Shown here one piece after another: positions 1 to 12,600 of a stretch of DNA of 64,000 nucleotides. The DNA is from Flabesymbios commensalis. Lineage: Eukaryota; Annelida; Polychaeta; Terebellida; Flabelligeridae. Made by a program: the position numbers and the translations under genes. Numbering within the stretch: the first letter of the stretch is position 1; each line of letters opens with the position of its first letter. The notes beneath the pieces are model-generated. The model saw nothing but the letters and a program-made list of their open reading frames with translations, was not told where the DNA came from and did not search any database. The stretch lies in NCBI GenBank assembly GCA_964017125.1, contig OZ024914.1, positions 22,812,282 to 22,876,281 on the forward strand, read 5' to 3'.

Positions 1-99
1 AAATTAACAGTCAGTAAAATTGTTTTTATAAAACCCGTTGTTGACCCGGACAACACGTCAATGCCTGTATCTAGATATCGGTATTTCCTCGGAGCTGAA

Positions 100-1560
100 G
101 GATTTTATGGCTACTTATTAAAGTGGCATAATCATATAAGGACAGTTAACCAAAATTGGATTTAATGATAACTCATTAAACTGGCTACCCAGTAAACACA
201 AAACATTTGTTTAACATTTGTACAATGTTGGACCAACATTAAAGACGTTGGGCGGCGTTGTACAAATGTTATACAAATGTTTTGTGTTTGCTGGGTAAGG
301 TCGTATTTAACAGGAAGAAAACAGAAAGTGGTTTTAGAGGTTGCTAAATATAGCTGCTTGTCTGTGACACCAGTAGTACCCCAGGGATCAATTTTAGACT
401 TACTGTTATTTTTACTATGTACCAGCGATATGCCAGATGTTGTTTCTTTTTGTTTTATAAGTTTGTGTGCTCATGATGCAAAGTGTTTTTTTTCAAAATA
501 AGATCTTTAAACGATCATGTTTATATACAGCAAGACATAGAGAGTCTTTTAAAGTGGAGTTATATCTGGAGGATGGATATTAATAGTTATACATGCAATG
601 TATTACCCATCACCGGAAGTAAATTGCCATTGTAATTCGAATATAAGATCTTAGATAAACCTATGCAACGAGTGCAGCACATGCGAGATCCGGGAATAAC
701 AATCTCACATGGGGCCCGCATGCTATGGGATTGATTGATCAATGTAATAAAACTATGGATATGATAAAGTGAGCAGTTGGTTTTAATGCTCCTGTTAATG
801 TTACAGCCTTGAGGAGCGTATATTGTATTAGCTTCTGCTATTGTACAATCCTCTGTAAATAAATATGTTTATACTAATGTTACAGCCTCTCTGTACCATG
901 CATTGGTACGAAGTAAGAATATTGATCTAGTGAATGGTCTCCTGGTACAGTTTCAGATGTCAAAGCTGTTGAATCAATACAAGAGCTGCTACTCGCTATA
1001 TTCTAAATTATCCTGAAGTTGATTACGAACAATGATGCACCATACTTCATTTGCAATAGCATACATCATCGTACCGACGTGAAATTGCAGATTTGTTATA
1101 TATTATAAAACATACTCAAGGTTACTATGACGTATCCTGGCATAATAATAGAGATCGACATACTTTCAAACTCATATCTGAGATCAGGCAATGCCGGCCT
1201 TGTCTTACGCATGCAAGTTGTTAAGTGTGTTTTAAAATAAGTTTTCTAAACGGCAATTGAGGGACGCCGATTCACTTTATTCTTAAACATCAACTTTTAA
1301 GACATAACGACAACCTGCTTAATGACTTTGATACAGATAATGTATGTACCTGGTCAGAGGCATGTAGGTGTCACTACTGTTTGTGTAATCGTGGTGCTTC
1401 GCGTTTTATATCTTTTAATTTTATGATTATGGTTTCTGGGCTAGCATATGCATATTGCCTGTTCTCATTTAACCTGTCATATTACACTGTTTGTTATTGA
1501 ACCTAATGTATTCACATGTACTTTCTATAGCGAATAAAATAAAAAATAAATAAACAAAAT
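100..1560 (+). mobile_element. LINE fragment (CR1/Jockey-like reverse transcriptase, 3' part)
   Basis: Decayed non-LTR retrotransposon. The frame just before the inserted element ends in NWL, and the frame after it (from about 298) begins RSYLTGRKQKVV, continues through VVPQGSIL (the RT finger/palm PQG motif) and reaches AHDA where RTs have the YADD catalytic box. These are typical of the CR1/Jockey group. Downstream sequence to about 1560 has many stops and ends in an A-rich tract, consistent with the 3' region. The 5' end is missing. The second aspartate of the catalytic box is replaced, so it is inactive. The limits are approximate. Confidence 0.6.
188..295. mobile_element. Family A palindromic MITE inserted in LINE, TA target duplication
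   Basis: A 108-bp near-perfect inverted repeat that starts CCCAGTAAACAC and ends GTGTTTGCTGGG, flanked on both sides by TA (186-187 and 296-297). Removing it and one TA restores the LINE reading NWL-RSYLT in frame. This fixes both ends of the element and points to a Tc1/mariner-type mechanism. It has no coding capacity. Confidence 0.8.
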
Positions 1561-1737
1561 ACAAATTAATTTACTCTCCGCCGGTGCGAGAGAAGAAACA
1601 GGAGACAATGGTATCTGCATTATTATTCTCTTTTTTTTCACTTTATTAATGCTGATTGGGCCTACTAGTTCAATTGACAAACATGTATGACCTACATAGG
1701 CCTAATACGTGTCACCGTTACGAAATCACATGTTGCC

Positions 1738-1818
1738 TTCAACCATAGGCACCCCCTTTCCACACCCTCACCTACCATTTGGGGATGTGGGGTGAAAAGG
1801 GGGTGTTTATGTTTGAAC
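1738..1818. repeat. Short inverted repeat (ACACCCCCTTT type)
   Basis: Two arms, around GGCACCCCCTTTCCACACC and the reverse-complementary GGTGAAAAGGGGGTGTTT, face each other across a short loop near 1775. It is probably a small MITE or hairpin. No target duplication is clear. Confidence 0.45.
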
Positions 1819-1944
1819 ATCTATAGACGAATTATCATATATACTGCCTTTTGTCAATGAAAGATCGCTATTTTTCATATGCAAATAAACATTTGACAAA
1901 GAATAATGTTCTTCATTCGTGAACTAAAGTCTAATGGAACCCTT

Positions 1945-2023
1945 CCCACTGGTTACAAGGCGTTGTTGTGACGTTAAATCAACGTCAATGACGTTGATTC
2001 AACAACGTCGTGTGCCCAGTGGG
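1945..2023. repeat. Palindromic MITE, CCCACTGG...CCCAGTGGG ends
   Basis: A 79-bp inverted repeat. The arms contain AACGTCAATGACGTTGATT at the centre and CCCACTGG / CCCAGTGGG at the ends. The layout is like family A (terminal CCCA, ACGT-rich centre) but the sequence differs. Confidence 0.6.
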
Positions 2024-2153
2024 TTTGGACCCTTTAAGCTCCCTCGTCTCATTTATGCACCAGAAAACAAATCGTGAAATAAAAAATGGAATAATCCATC
2101 ACGATAAGAACATTTTGAACGAAATTGAGATAAAGATGAAATTAAGGGTTAAA

Positions 2154-2214
2154 TTTTCACCGACTTGAAGTTGAGTCTCGCTACCGCGACCCACAACTTC
2201 AAGTGGGTGAAAAT
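2154..2214. repeat. Family B hairpin (CACTTGAAGTTGTG core)
   Basis: Inverted repeat whose arms read GACTTGAAGTTGAGTCTCG and ACAACTTCAAGTGGGTGAAA around a CTACCGCGACC loop. The same hairpin recurs near 5990, 12664, 34797, 35818, 41149 and 41768. AAGGGTTAA lies just to its left, as in other family members. Confidence 0.65.
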
Positions 2215-3059
2215 TACCTATATAATGATATGTTTAATTTGACAACTTACATTCGCAAATTTTTAAACACATATTTCGTTCACAATAATAGTGATTAAAT
2301 CGGCTAATAAAATGGGTTAGCGGGTTTAGAGTTAATACACTTTTTTACTCGTGACTTTTTTATTCACAATGAGGTAGGAACTGCGACAGCAATTCACATC
2401 TCAATGCGCATTAAAATGACACTTAATAGATTTATATCTAGAAGTGTGGCATAATATTAATGATGCCATAATAGAATGCTTAATATAACCGTCAGGTGTT
2501 TACCAGGTGTGAATTCAAATATTTTTTGAAGAAAATATTAGTCATAACATTCTGCAGCCATAGACCAGAAAAGGGGCGTTATATCGGGGGAGATATGATT
2601 ATAGGATGTGAATGTGCGTCATTTGTATGTACAATAAAAACAGGACAAAAACATGAACAGTGTATAACAAAATGTTACGTAACATAACACAACATTGAAA
2701 GTTTAATTTTAGAATGAGATATAGAAGCTGCATGTAATAATACATATTATATATATGCTTTATAATTAATCGTTCAATTTAATTATCATTAACATATTGT
2801 CCAGAATAGTGAGAAATGGTCAAGAGCATGAAGGAGAGTCGACAGAGCAGAAGCGGAAGAGATGAGCAGACAACTGTGACATACCGAGGCGGAGACGAAT
2901 CTAATTACCTGTATTTTTATTTGTTATAGTCTTCTAGCTTTAACAAAAACATATTAATTATAGCACCTGTAAGCCTCCATATGTCATAGTTGTTGACCAG
3001 TTTAATCTATGTTTGATCTAGAGATCATGCCATATAGCGATTGCCCATTGCCATGGCAT

Positions 3060-3168
3060 CCCAGAAAACACAAAATATTTGTGAAACATTTGTACAATGT
3101 TGAATCAACGTCGAAGACGTTGGGCCGACGTTGTACGAATGTTACACAAATGTTTTGAGTTTGCTGGG
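3060..3168. mobile_element. Family A palindromic MITE
   Basis: About 109 bp, with terminal CCCAGAAAACAC and GTTTGCTGGG-like arms and a central GTCGAAGACGTTGGGCCGAC. It matches the copy at 188-295 along its full length. The TA duplication is not preserved. Confidence 0.75.
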
Positions 3169-3546
3169 ACTAGGCATACATCGTCGAAGTTTACATCTCA
3201 TATATTCAGTAGTTCACTATTAAAAATGTCAGACACACTAAGATACTAAGATAATCTTTGTTCGTTGGATGCAAATTGTCCATCAGACACGAAACATTGA
3301 TCCAATTCCGGTTTAATTTGGGCCGACGTGGCAGACGGTGGGACAACATTAAGCCATCATTGAGTGAAGGTCTCGTATCTAATAGGTAATCTGTTATATC
3401 TCTCGCCCTCTAATATTCTTCTAGTGTTCCCGTCCTACATATTTGAACTATCTTTCGCGACTTTTGTTTGACATTTGGAGCCAGTCTTTTTTCCACATAG
3501 CCATACCGTGGAACATGTTGTCAGTGACTCTGCACATTGAACTGGA

Positions 3547-3613
3547 TCACTTGATTCCCAAAGTCGCCAGTTTGTCCTTGGTCAGCTTCTTGTCCACGTA
3601 AGGCAGTGCGAAT
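3547..3613 (-). CDS. TRIM gene last coding exon: C-terminus
   Basis: 67 nt from the acceptor GTTTTAG to TGA at 3549-3547. Completing the split Lys codon, it reads FALPYVDKKLTKDKLATLGI plus K and stop. It resembles the DTC end YPDptYL..v..EL.akGI. Confidence 0.78.
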
Positions 3614-6600
3614 CTAAAACAGACAATACATAATAATCAGTTTTAACACATTTTTTTTTGCCATAAATGGTTTCATCATTGCACATTGGATCTAGCGCAC
3701 GTGTTCATGGTATTTCGGCTGTGCGACGGCCTCACGAGCTGAAGACAGTGAATACATTTTTTTATTTTTTAAACATGTTTAAATATAATGATAGCTTATG
3801 TTATTTTTCTTTATACGTACTCTCGTACATTATGTAATTCTTAGTTTTCAACGCTTTCCAGAGGGTTTTTTGCTTTATGCAGTAGCTGTGTTATGTCTGG
3901 TTTTGGTACGGGAAACTTAAACATTTCAAGACAATGCTGTTTTACTGTTTCAATTAGTTATGATGCATATTTTATATAATGTCGTTTGGTTTTAAGTTAA
4001 CATGGCATGCATATCTCAATTTTCATGTGATTTTACCGAACTAACCCTGTTATATATAGGCATGTACATATATATTTTATGTTGTTCATTTTAATGACGC
4101 AGAAGTCTGCATAGGCTTCCCGTCGTCAATAAATATCTATCTAGAACTGTTATTCTCTGTCAGCAGCTACCCTGCAGCAAACATTCACTGGGCTTCAACT
4201 GAGAGCGGTCCAGTCACAGTCAATAAATACATTGAAATTTAGATCCCACCTGCTCTTTTAGAAAATTACCCATTTCCTGCAAACATCGAACCCAACCGCA
4301 TCGAAGACAATTTATTGAATAACCCAAGCATTGTCCTCGAATACAACTAGGCTCCTAACGCCAGTTGTATTTCTCTTGCGACACCAACAAGCTGGGCATT
4401 CAATAACTATTTACATGGTTCTATTCATACCTTTTAAAAATATATGGAAATATATGGAAGTCAATATGTATTTAGATCTAATATAATCACTCAACGGAAC
4501 TTGCAGCACTTGAATTGGTCAATAGAATATCAGGTGCTATGATGGGCAAGTTCCGCAAGCCATTATTTTTAGACTTATCCAAAGCTTTCGATACTTTAGA
4601 CCACAAAATTATCCTGCATAAACTTAGCTTTTTGGCATAAAAGACATGTATCTAAATTTACTAAGAAATTATCTATCTGACCCAAAATAATATGTCGAAA
4701 TTATTCAAATCAAATCAAATTCACTTCCAAGCACCACAGGTGTACCACAAGGATCCATTTTAGGCCCTTTATTATTTTTAGTATACATTACCGATTTACC
4801 CGAATCAACAAAATTGTTCAAATTAATTTCCTATGCGGACGATGCCACTTTCTTAATTAACCTTAACAAACAGGACATGTCAAATAGACAAATACTAGAG
4901 ACAAAAATTAACTCTGAGATGAAAAAAGTCGCTGATTGGCTGGCGGCTAATTCTTTATCTCCAAATTACGACAAATCTAAATTCATGTTATTTTATAAGC
5001 CCCCCAGAAAGATTCATATACCGAGTATTAAACTTAATAACAAAGACATGGGGGTATAATTTAAAACGGGTATATAAACGTCAAAAAAAGATTCTTAGAA
5101 TAATTGATAAATGTCCTATATTTAGTCATACTGACCCAATATTTACAAATTTAACCTATTAAATGTCAATCATATTTTTGAACCCAACCAACACAAGTTT
5201 GTTTTTAAATGTATTCACAGTAATGTACCCGATTTTTTCAAAGATTTTTGTCCAGACCAGATCTCTAACTTACACAATTATAATACCAGGAATTGTTCAA
5301 TTAGACAAATTGAAAGCAAGAGCGAATTTCGCAAAAAATGTTCACGATACGATATAATTCAGAAAATAAATCATACGCCAAATATAATTCATGATAAAGT
5401 TCAAACACATAGTTTTCAAGGTTTCTCTAATTATATAAAAACATTATCTTATTACTTTATTTTCAAGTACGTGCAACAATGCACAGTGCTATTCATGCCA
5501 AAATGCCAATATTTAACTGTTATTTATTATTTATTACAATTTAAAAATCAATATATTTTTCGTATGTATATATGCTTATTTCACTTTGAATTGTTTGTTG
5601 TCTGAACGTTTTGTGGTGGCTCTTTTGCTAGAGGTCCCAATCAACCTTAGAAAGAGTCTTCAGACCACCAATTTATATATTTTGTTGTGTAACGTTTCTA
5701 TGTCAAAGGTCAAATAAATACTATCTATCTATCTATTAAGACTTACTTGCTTCCCCGTATAAACACCACGGCATGCCATGTGATCATGTCGCTTTTGACC
5801 GTGAACAGAATCCTGGCGTCAAAGGCTCTTTTCATCAGTAGCGCCACCTCGCTGCCTTCCCTGTCGTTAGCCATACAGCAGTGCATGGTCAGCACCTGGC
5901 ACTGCTGGCTAGAAGTCTGAGGAGATGTCTGTAAAACAATAGAACGTTATTATTAACCCTAAAAGCGCTAAATTAAATCATTTTAATTGTTCACCCACTT
6001 GAAGTTGTGTCTCGCTACCGCGACCCACAACTTCAAGTGGATGAAAATTATGCATATCTGTTTAATTTGAGACCAAAGATTTTCAAATCTTGATGTTTAA
6101 GCACTCATCATAAAAATGATTTGATTGGCAAATACAAACAAATTAAAACGACTAAAGTGTTAACCCTTATCCTGCCAAGTTAATGTATTTAAATTTTCAG
6201 CAACTTGGGGTTATGTCTCGCCACCGACCGCGATCCACATATTTGTCTTATTTCAGAACAGACATTTACAAGTCGTGATGTTTAAACAGTCATTTCATTC
6301 CCAATAACAGTGCTTTGATCGGCTAATAAAACGGATTAAAAACGACTATAGCAGACAAAGGGTTAATCCGTGACCCTGCGGAGTTGTCAGGTATTTCTCG
6401 TTCATTTGAAACATTTGGAATTGTTTAACTCAATTTCCAGGTATGAAAAATAGACATATCCCTATGAAAATTAGTTGATTAGAGGAGACCGCCTCACACC
6501 GCCAGGGCTCAAATTTCGAATCCTGTGTCTGGAAGGTAGTGTCATCTCATTCATCTCACCATCCCCGGGAGGTGTTCCTGGCCCAGTTTAGCCTATTATA

Positions 6601-9600
6601 TGTGCACACAGGTGGCCTAAACCCCCATTCATTTCATTTCATTTATTATATGTATCTACGGACCTGGCTTTATTAACGCACATAGCGGTTTTTTAGTAAT
6701 AATCTAGACTTACTGACTTCCTGGTGACGGGGAAGTGACAGGCTATTCGTATGAAGTTACCGTCAATCCTCTCCCACGTGCCACCAGGGGGCTGACGAGG
6801 AGCTAACTGTGAAACAGAACATTCGTATTTTAAATCATTCTCCGACTCATGGTACCAGACAGGGTAACATAAATATGTAATAGTAAAACAATTTCACAGT
6901 AATAGTGATATGTCGTGAAAAAATGAGCTTTTATATTTTCATCAAAATATCAACATTCAGCCTATTTCTCATAAATGTAATTATGTTGTTTAGTATTGAT
7001 GTTTCACCAATTGTTTATCAGCCCAAATACGCAATTATATATAAACATGTAGCATTAATAACCCTTTGAAGCCTGAATTTACTATTGTCATCTTCATCCA
7101 CCACAAGCGGCGAATTTCTGTCGCAATTCTCGACTTGTAGTGGATGAAGATGATTTAAAGTGGTTGAAAAATTAAAGAAAATTGCCCTGTATTGGTAAAA
7201 TAGTTTCATGGGAATTTTCGTTCTAAAATCCTTGGTTGTAGGGAAATTAAGTCTGTTTTCAGGGATTTAAAATGATGCCTTAACCCTTTCAAGCCTGAAA
7301 TTAACATAGTCATCTTCATCCACTACAAGCCGCGAATTGCTGTCGCAATTCTCGACTTGTAGTGGATGAAGATGATTTGAAGTGGGTGACAAATGAAAAA
7401 ATGTACTGTTATTTTTGAAACAGTTCCATGAAAATTTTCGTTCTAAAACCACTATGTTTCAGGAAATTAAGTCTGCTTTCAGGAATGTAAAATGATGCCT
7501 TAATCCATCGTGAGGACTTAAAGGGTTAATGGGCCACCATTAAAACGACATTAGATCAGCCTCTCCTGTTTGCTAGGATGCCAGCATTCTGCTTAAATAT
7601 TACATAATTATTATATACATATTACATTATATCATTTTTAATATACAACTTATTGTGTGGAGAACGGTTTATTTACCATCATTGACAGTCAGTTAGGTGC
7701 GATTTTTTAATCTCAACGCCTAACATTAAAAAAAAACAAGTACACTGTAAGTGTTATTCAGTTACCATTTTAACCCTTACAGCGCGGGGATCGACTTTAG
7801 ACTCTGACTTCTGTAGACGTCAGAGTGTGAGTGCAATGACACAATGTTGGTTTAATAAACCCGAGTTAATGCTGATTGCAAACGGTATGCCAACAATAAT
7901 CTAAATTGGATCAATTGTCATGTTTTCGGGGTAGGTGATATTTAACACATAATTCGGGCTAGAAGGTTAACATATTTATTTGTTCACTTACTGGCACTTG
8001 ATATGTGCTTGACGGTGTAAAAGCCGCGGCGGATGACGGCGATTTCTGAACTGCTCTCCTCTGTCAAAACAAGCACCTCAGAAAAATAAAACATCCCCAA
8101 CCAATTTTATTTGCCACTAAAATTTGAAAATCTATTCTAAACTCCTGATCACGACTATAATTAATATCCTGTAATTCTACAAAGCTCTGATTGTGAAGTA
8201 TTGATTTTTGTAACGCTTAGAAGATCTAGCTTACTTAAGATCTTGGGTTGTTCTGATAAGGTTTCAAAAATGTTACAATTTGTTTTAAATAATTGCAACA
8301 ATATCATGTTAGATCTTTGTCAATTTCATAAGCTCTTTAAATTGTGAATCCCGATACCTCAAATGTTTAACATTGGAGCAAACAAAATATTAACCAAACA
8401 TTTGTATAACATTTATACAACATCAGCCCAACGTCTTCGACGTTGGTCCAACATTGTGTAGGATCCCTACTTCGCTTGTTTACTGTGACAGTCGTCCCCA
8501 CTCTCCCGGACGCGATGAGTCTGTGGATGACTGCCTCGTTTTGGTACTTCGGTGCCGTGTGCATGGGGCCGAATCCCATGCGGCCATGGTACTTTTCCCG
8601 CACTTACGATAGAACTCTCAGCGACTGTGGACGTGCCGCGATTCGCCCGCTCGGAGTTTAACTAAGACGCGGGGTTGTACGTTGCTATTATTCAATGTCT
8701 AGACAAATAAATATGATAAGCAGAAGAGGAGTTTTGTGAGTTAATCAGAACCGTCGACCCGATGGGGAAGATGAAGTTTACGATATGATGGAGAGTGTTA
8801 GGCGGTTTCTGCTGTTCACCCTTACACTCCCATACTGGGGACCCCTACGCTCCCATACTGGTGACCCTGACGACTGATAGAGAACGTAACAGTGTTTTCA
8901 CCAAGCATCAAGTTGAAAACCGCTGTTTTCAAGGATAGTTTTATTTAAATATTAAGGGATTTTTTGAAAAAAATCATGAGCATTTTTTTCACCAAGGTAC
9001 GTGTAAGCTGTAGGTCATATTAATATGCCAGTCTAAACTAGGTAGAAAGAGTTATCAGAGGAGAAGTACGTTTTTTTACGTCGAAAACGGCGTAATTTTC
9101 CTATTTTGACGAAATTCCACGTGTTTGGCGCTTTTTCAAGATGGCGACCATGTTGGTTTTTCTAGAAGAACCCTAAAAGAAATTATCCTAGACATAGGCT
9201 ATATCTTTTTAAAGTAAGAGTTTTAAAATGCTTTCATCCTATTAATGCTACTGTAGGCGAGTAGGAGGTGGGTGTTTTCGAAAACTCCTTTTCATCGTTG
9301 ATCGCCATAATTGGGTGACTCGATTTTAAAGTCCATAGACAAAGCCTCGTCATTTTTCGATTTTTCAGTAAAAATCGACAAAAAATTATAAAAAAATATC
9401 GCTTCGACTCAGATAACCTTTATTAGGATTAGGGCCAAATAAAATTGTTCGCCTAAATGAATGTCAATAAACGGTCCTACTTGGTCTGTTAAATATAATT
9501 CCAGGACCGTAGGTCAATATTTTATTATTATTACAATATGTTATTTCAGAGGATGCTGATTGTTATAAATGTATTTGGTAAGTGAGCGCCATATTGGACG

Positions 9601-12600
9601 CTGGTTCCCCTTGCTTAGCTAATCGCCCGCCGTGGGCAAGCACGTGTCCCGCCATAACCGGCATGCACTTGGACAGTGGACCTGTGTCGCCTCATCACAT
9701 TCGCATAAATTAGGCCGCCATTTTGATTTGGTGGATAGACTATTCACGTGTTCAAATTATACACGGTCTAGTCTCAAATAATTTTTTTTGAATACTTATA
9801 AATTTTCTTTTTCAAAACTGTTAAAAAAGAAGAAATGTAATTAAGCAGTTTCAGAGGGGAAATTATAGCACAAGTTGTGCGAGATTTTGATAAAGTCATA
9901 GTAAATTTTTTTCACGTCGAAACGCCCCCTGGTGTTTGGCGCTGCTCTAGCCTATTTTTAGCACCTTATTTGGGCACGGAGTAGATCATGAATATGCTAA
10001 TGTGAGGCGAGACGCGGCTGCTGTTCAGTTTTATGTGTACACACCGATACATGCACGCTGGCACAGGCACACAGCAACGAGCTGCCTGCCGCACATGTTG
10101 GCAGTAACCGATCATACACCATACACACACCCGCCACAGACCAAATAAACGCAACCGATACGACGACAGCCGATTTATACGTAAGTCAACGAAACGAAGC
10201 GAGCGATTGATTCGGACGTTATTAAGAATGACTCGGTGATAAACGTACCATATATAAAAAAAAAAAAGTGGAATGTTCACCGCAGAAATCATTTTTCAGC
10301 GAAATGATATACTATATCATCAATACGCATAGACTACTGTCAGTCACGTTTTCAAATATTTTTCTAAAATAAATGTAGCTGTTTTTTATCACAGTCACAC
10401 TTAGCCTATCAGTTTGAGAACGAAATTTTCTCATGATAGTCGATTTCTGTAGAATAAAAACTTATATAAATAAAGAAATATTCGACTTGACAGTTGCGCT
10501 ATTGCGAAACATTGTCAATATTTGAATGTGTTTTTCGACTTAAGTGAATTTTTTAATTTTTTTTTCACCCAGGTCGATTTACTATATACTATTATCATAG
10601 CTTAGCATAGCATGTAGTAATTATTTCTGGCATTTTATGTACAATTTTGACCTACAGTTTTCACTAAACAATTATATATGTGTGTGAATAAGTGAAAAGA
10701 AATTATGTGCAATCTCAGTGACGAATATTCAAATATCTCAGCAACCCCTGTTTCTCACAAAATTCGACATAGCATGGACAATTTCTACAGCCTACATTTC
10801 TAAGATTCAACATATACAGACATTTTTTCATATGGTCTAGAAGGCAACGTACAACTAACCCGCGCACGGCACGTCACAAATAGTTGGTATGTGTTAATAT
10901 GACATACCATTTTAAGCACGTTTGAGATAGGCATAGAGCCAATAGGCCCGCTATCTCAAAACACTTTACTAGTTAACTAATTTTACAAACATTTCATAAT
11001 GTCGATACAACACGATAGTGAAGGCTTCATGTCTACGCCTCTAGAAGGTGAGGATGCTCGATGCAAAGATAACTACTAACAGGACGAGTGTTAAAAAGAC
11101 ACAGTCGACGGCAGTCAGAAGCAGTACCAAATTGGCCACAATCCCACAGCAACTAGATGATAAAGTTAAATTGTCTAACAAAGACAAAACTCATATAGCG
11201 CCGCATTTGCGAGCCCCCGCCGTATCCCCCGCTAACGGGAACGGCTGCGGTTTGCGAACGTATTCACGCATACCTTTACATCTACGGGGTAAAACCCCGG
11301 GTGCAGCTGACGCCGTAATCGACTTAAATAAAAGAAATAGTTCGAATATCGTTAATCACGACAAAATTTCGACGGACGCAACTGTGAGAAAAACTAGAGT
11401 CGGACAAACAATCCAGACTCCTGCCCGGTTCGTGCAGAAGGTCCACGCCATAGTGGCGCCTAACGACATCTATGGCGGGCCCAACCGCATGTACCGTAAT
11501 AATAATGTTGTTAAATTGTAAATGAATGCGCCAGGCCTGGCAACATTGTGTAGAATATGTAAATTGTAATTACATTCTTCAGTAAGATATTTGCTAAATT
11601 ATAATGGAAATGTTAAACAAATGAATCGGTTGGTCGCAGCTAGCAGCATATGTAATTATAGGACAATTGGTGTTACGAGGATAGGACAATTGGTGTTACG
11701 AGGATAGGACAATTGGTGTTACGAGGATGGGACAATATTTTAATTACGGATGCTGCGACGACAACCACCCACGCTGTATTAACGATAACCACCCACGCTG
11801 TAATTTTCCACACCCTGGTTAGTTATAAGAAGTTACGTTATATACAGCCCCCGCTACTTGCACGAAGCAGTCACCTACACGTCAGTTGGGTCCTACATTG
11901 TCACTAGCCCGGGGGTAATGTAGGATCCCTACTTTGCTTGTTTACTGTGGCAGTCGTCCCCACTCTCCCGGACGCGGTGAGTCTGTGGATGACTGCCTAG
12001 TTTTGGTACTTCGGTGCCGTGTGCATGGGGCCGAATCCCATGCGGCCGTGGTACTTTTCCCGCATTTACGATAGAACTCTCAGCGACTGTGGACGTGCCG
12101 TGAGTCGCCCGCTCGGAGTTTAACTAAGACGTGTCGTGCGCGGGGTTGTACGTTGCTATTATTCAATGTCTAGACAAATAAATATGCTAAGCAGAACCGT
12201 CGACCCGACGGGGAAGATGAAGTTTACGATATGATGGAGAGTGTTAGGCGGTTTCTGCCGTTCACCCTTACACTCCCATACTGGAGACCCCTATCTCCCA
12301 TAATTGTATAAATGTTATACAAAAGGTTTTGCGTTTGCTGGGACGATATGTCCATGTTGTTCCAGCTGACCATACTGACCATGCTCCCTGGTGTAGAAGC
12401 CGGGGAAGATGCTGAGTGATTGTGATCAATGATGCTCCGTCCCTGTGAAGAGACAAATACCTGGTATTCCAAGCAAACACGACGCATTTGTATAACATTT
12501 GTGCAACGTTGGACCAACGTCGAAGACGCTGGGCCGACGTTGTACAAATGTTATACAAATGTTCATCTCGCTAACCGCTACGCACAATCTTATTGGGAAT

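Larger units (their letters stand above)
8457..12302 (+). mobile_element. LTR retrotransposon fossil, probably Gypsy-like, internally reduced
   Basis: Two direct LTRs (8457-8857 and 11919-12302) start TGTAGGATCC and end CTCCCATA. They are flanked by the 4-bp duplication ATTG (8453-8456, 12303-12306). One base after the left LTR comes TGGTGACCC..., complementary to the 3' end of metazoan tRNA-Trp; a G-rich tract (GGGGG) precedes the right LTR. tRNA-Trp priming is known in the CsRn1 group of Gypsy elements, so that is my best guess. The ~3-kb interior has no full polyprotein, so this is a broken or non-autonomous copy. The LTRs differ by only a few percent, implying a fairly recent insertion. 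It lies inside a family A MITE, in an intron of the TRIM gene. Confidence 0.85.

Noticed and set aside
3547-8060. A separate small gene made of the DTC-like exons
   Set aside because: No initiating exon is seen, and phases run continuously from the RING/B-box exon through all linkers.
8443-8661. Open frames in both directions across the left LTR
   Set aside because: They start in the MITE and run through the GC-rich LTR; no coding signal.
9966-10292. Minus-strand open frame of 108 codons
   Set aside because: It lies inside the LTR element, has no domain-like pattern and no supporting context.
11048-11521. Independent host gene
   Set aside because: It is bounded by the two LTRs and its C-terminal motif resembles retroelement tails.
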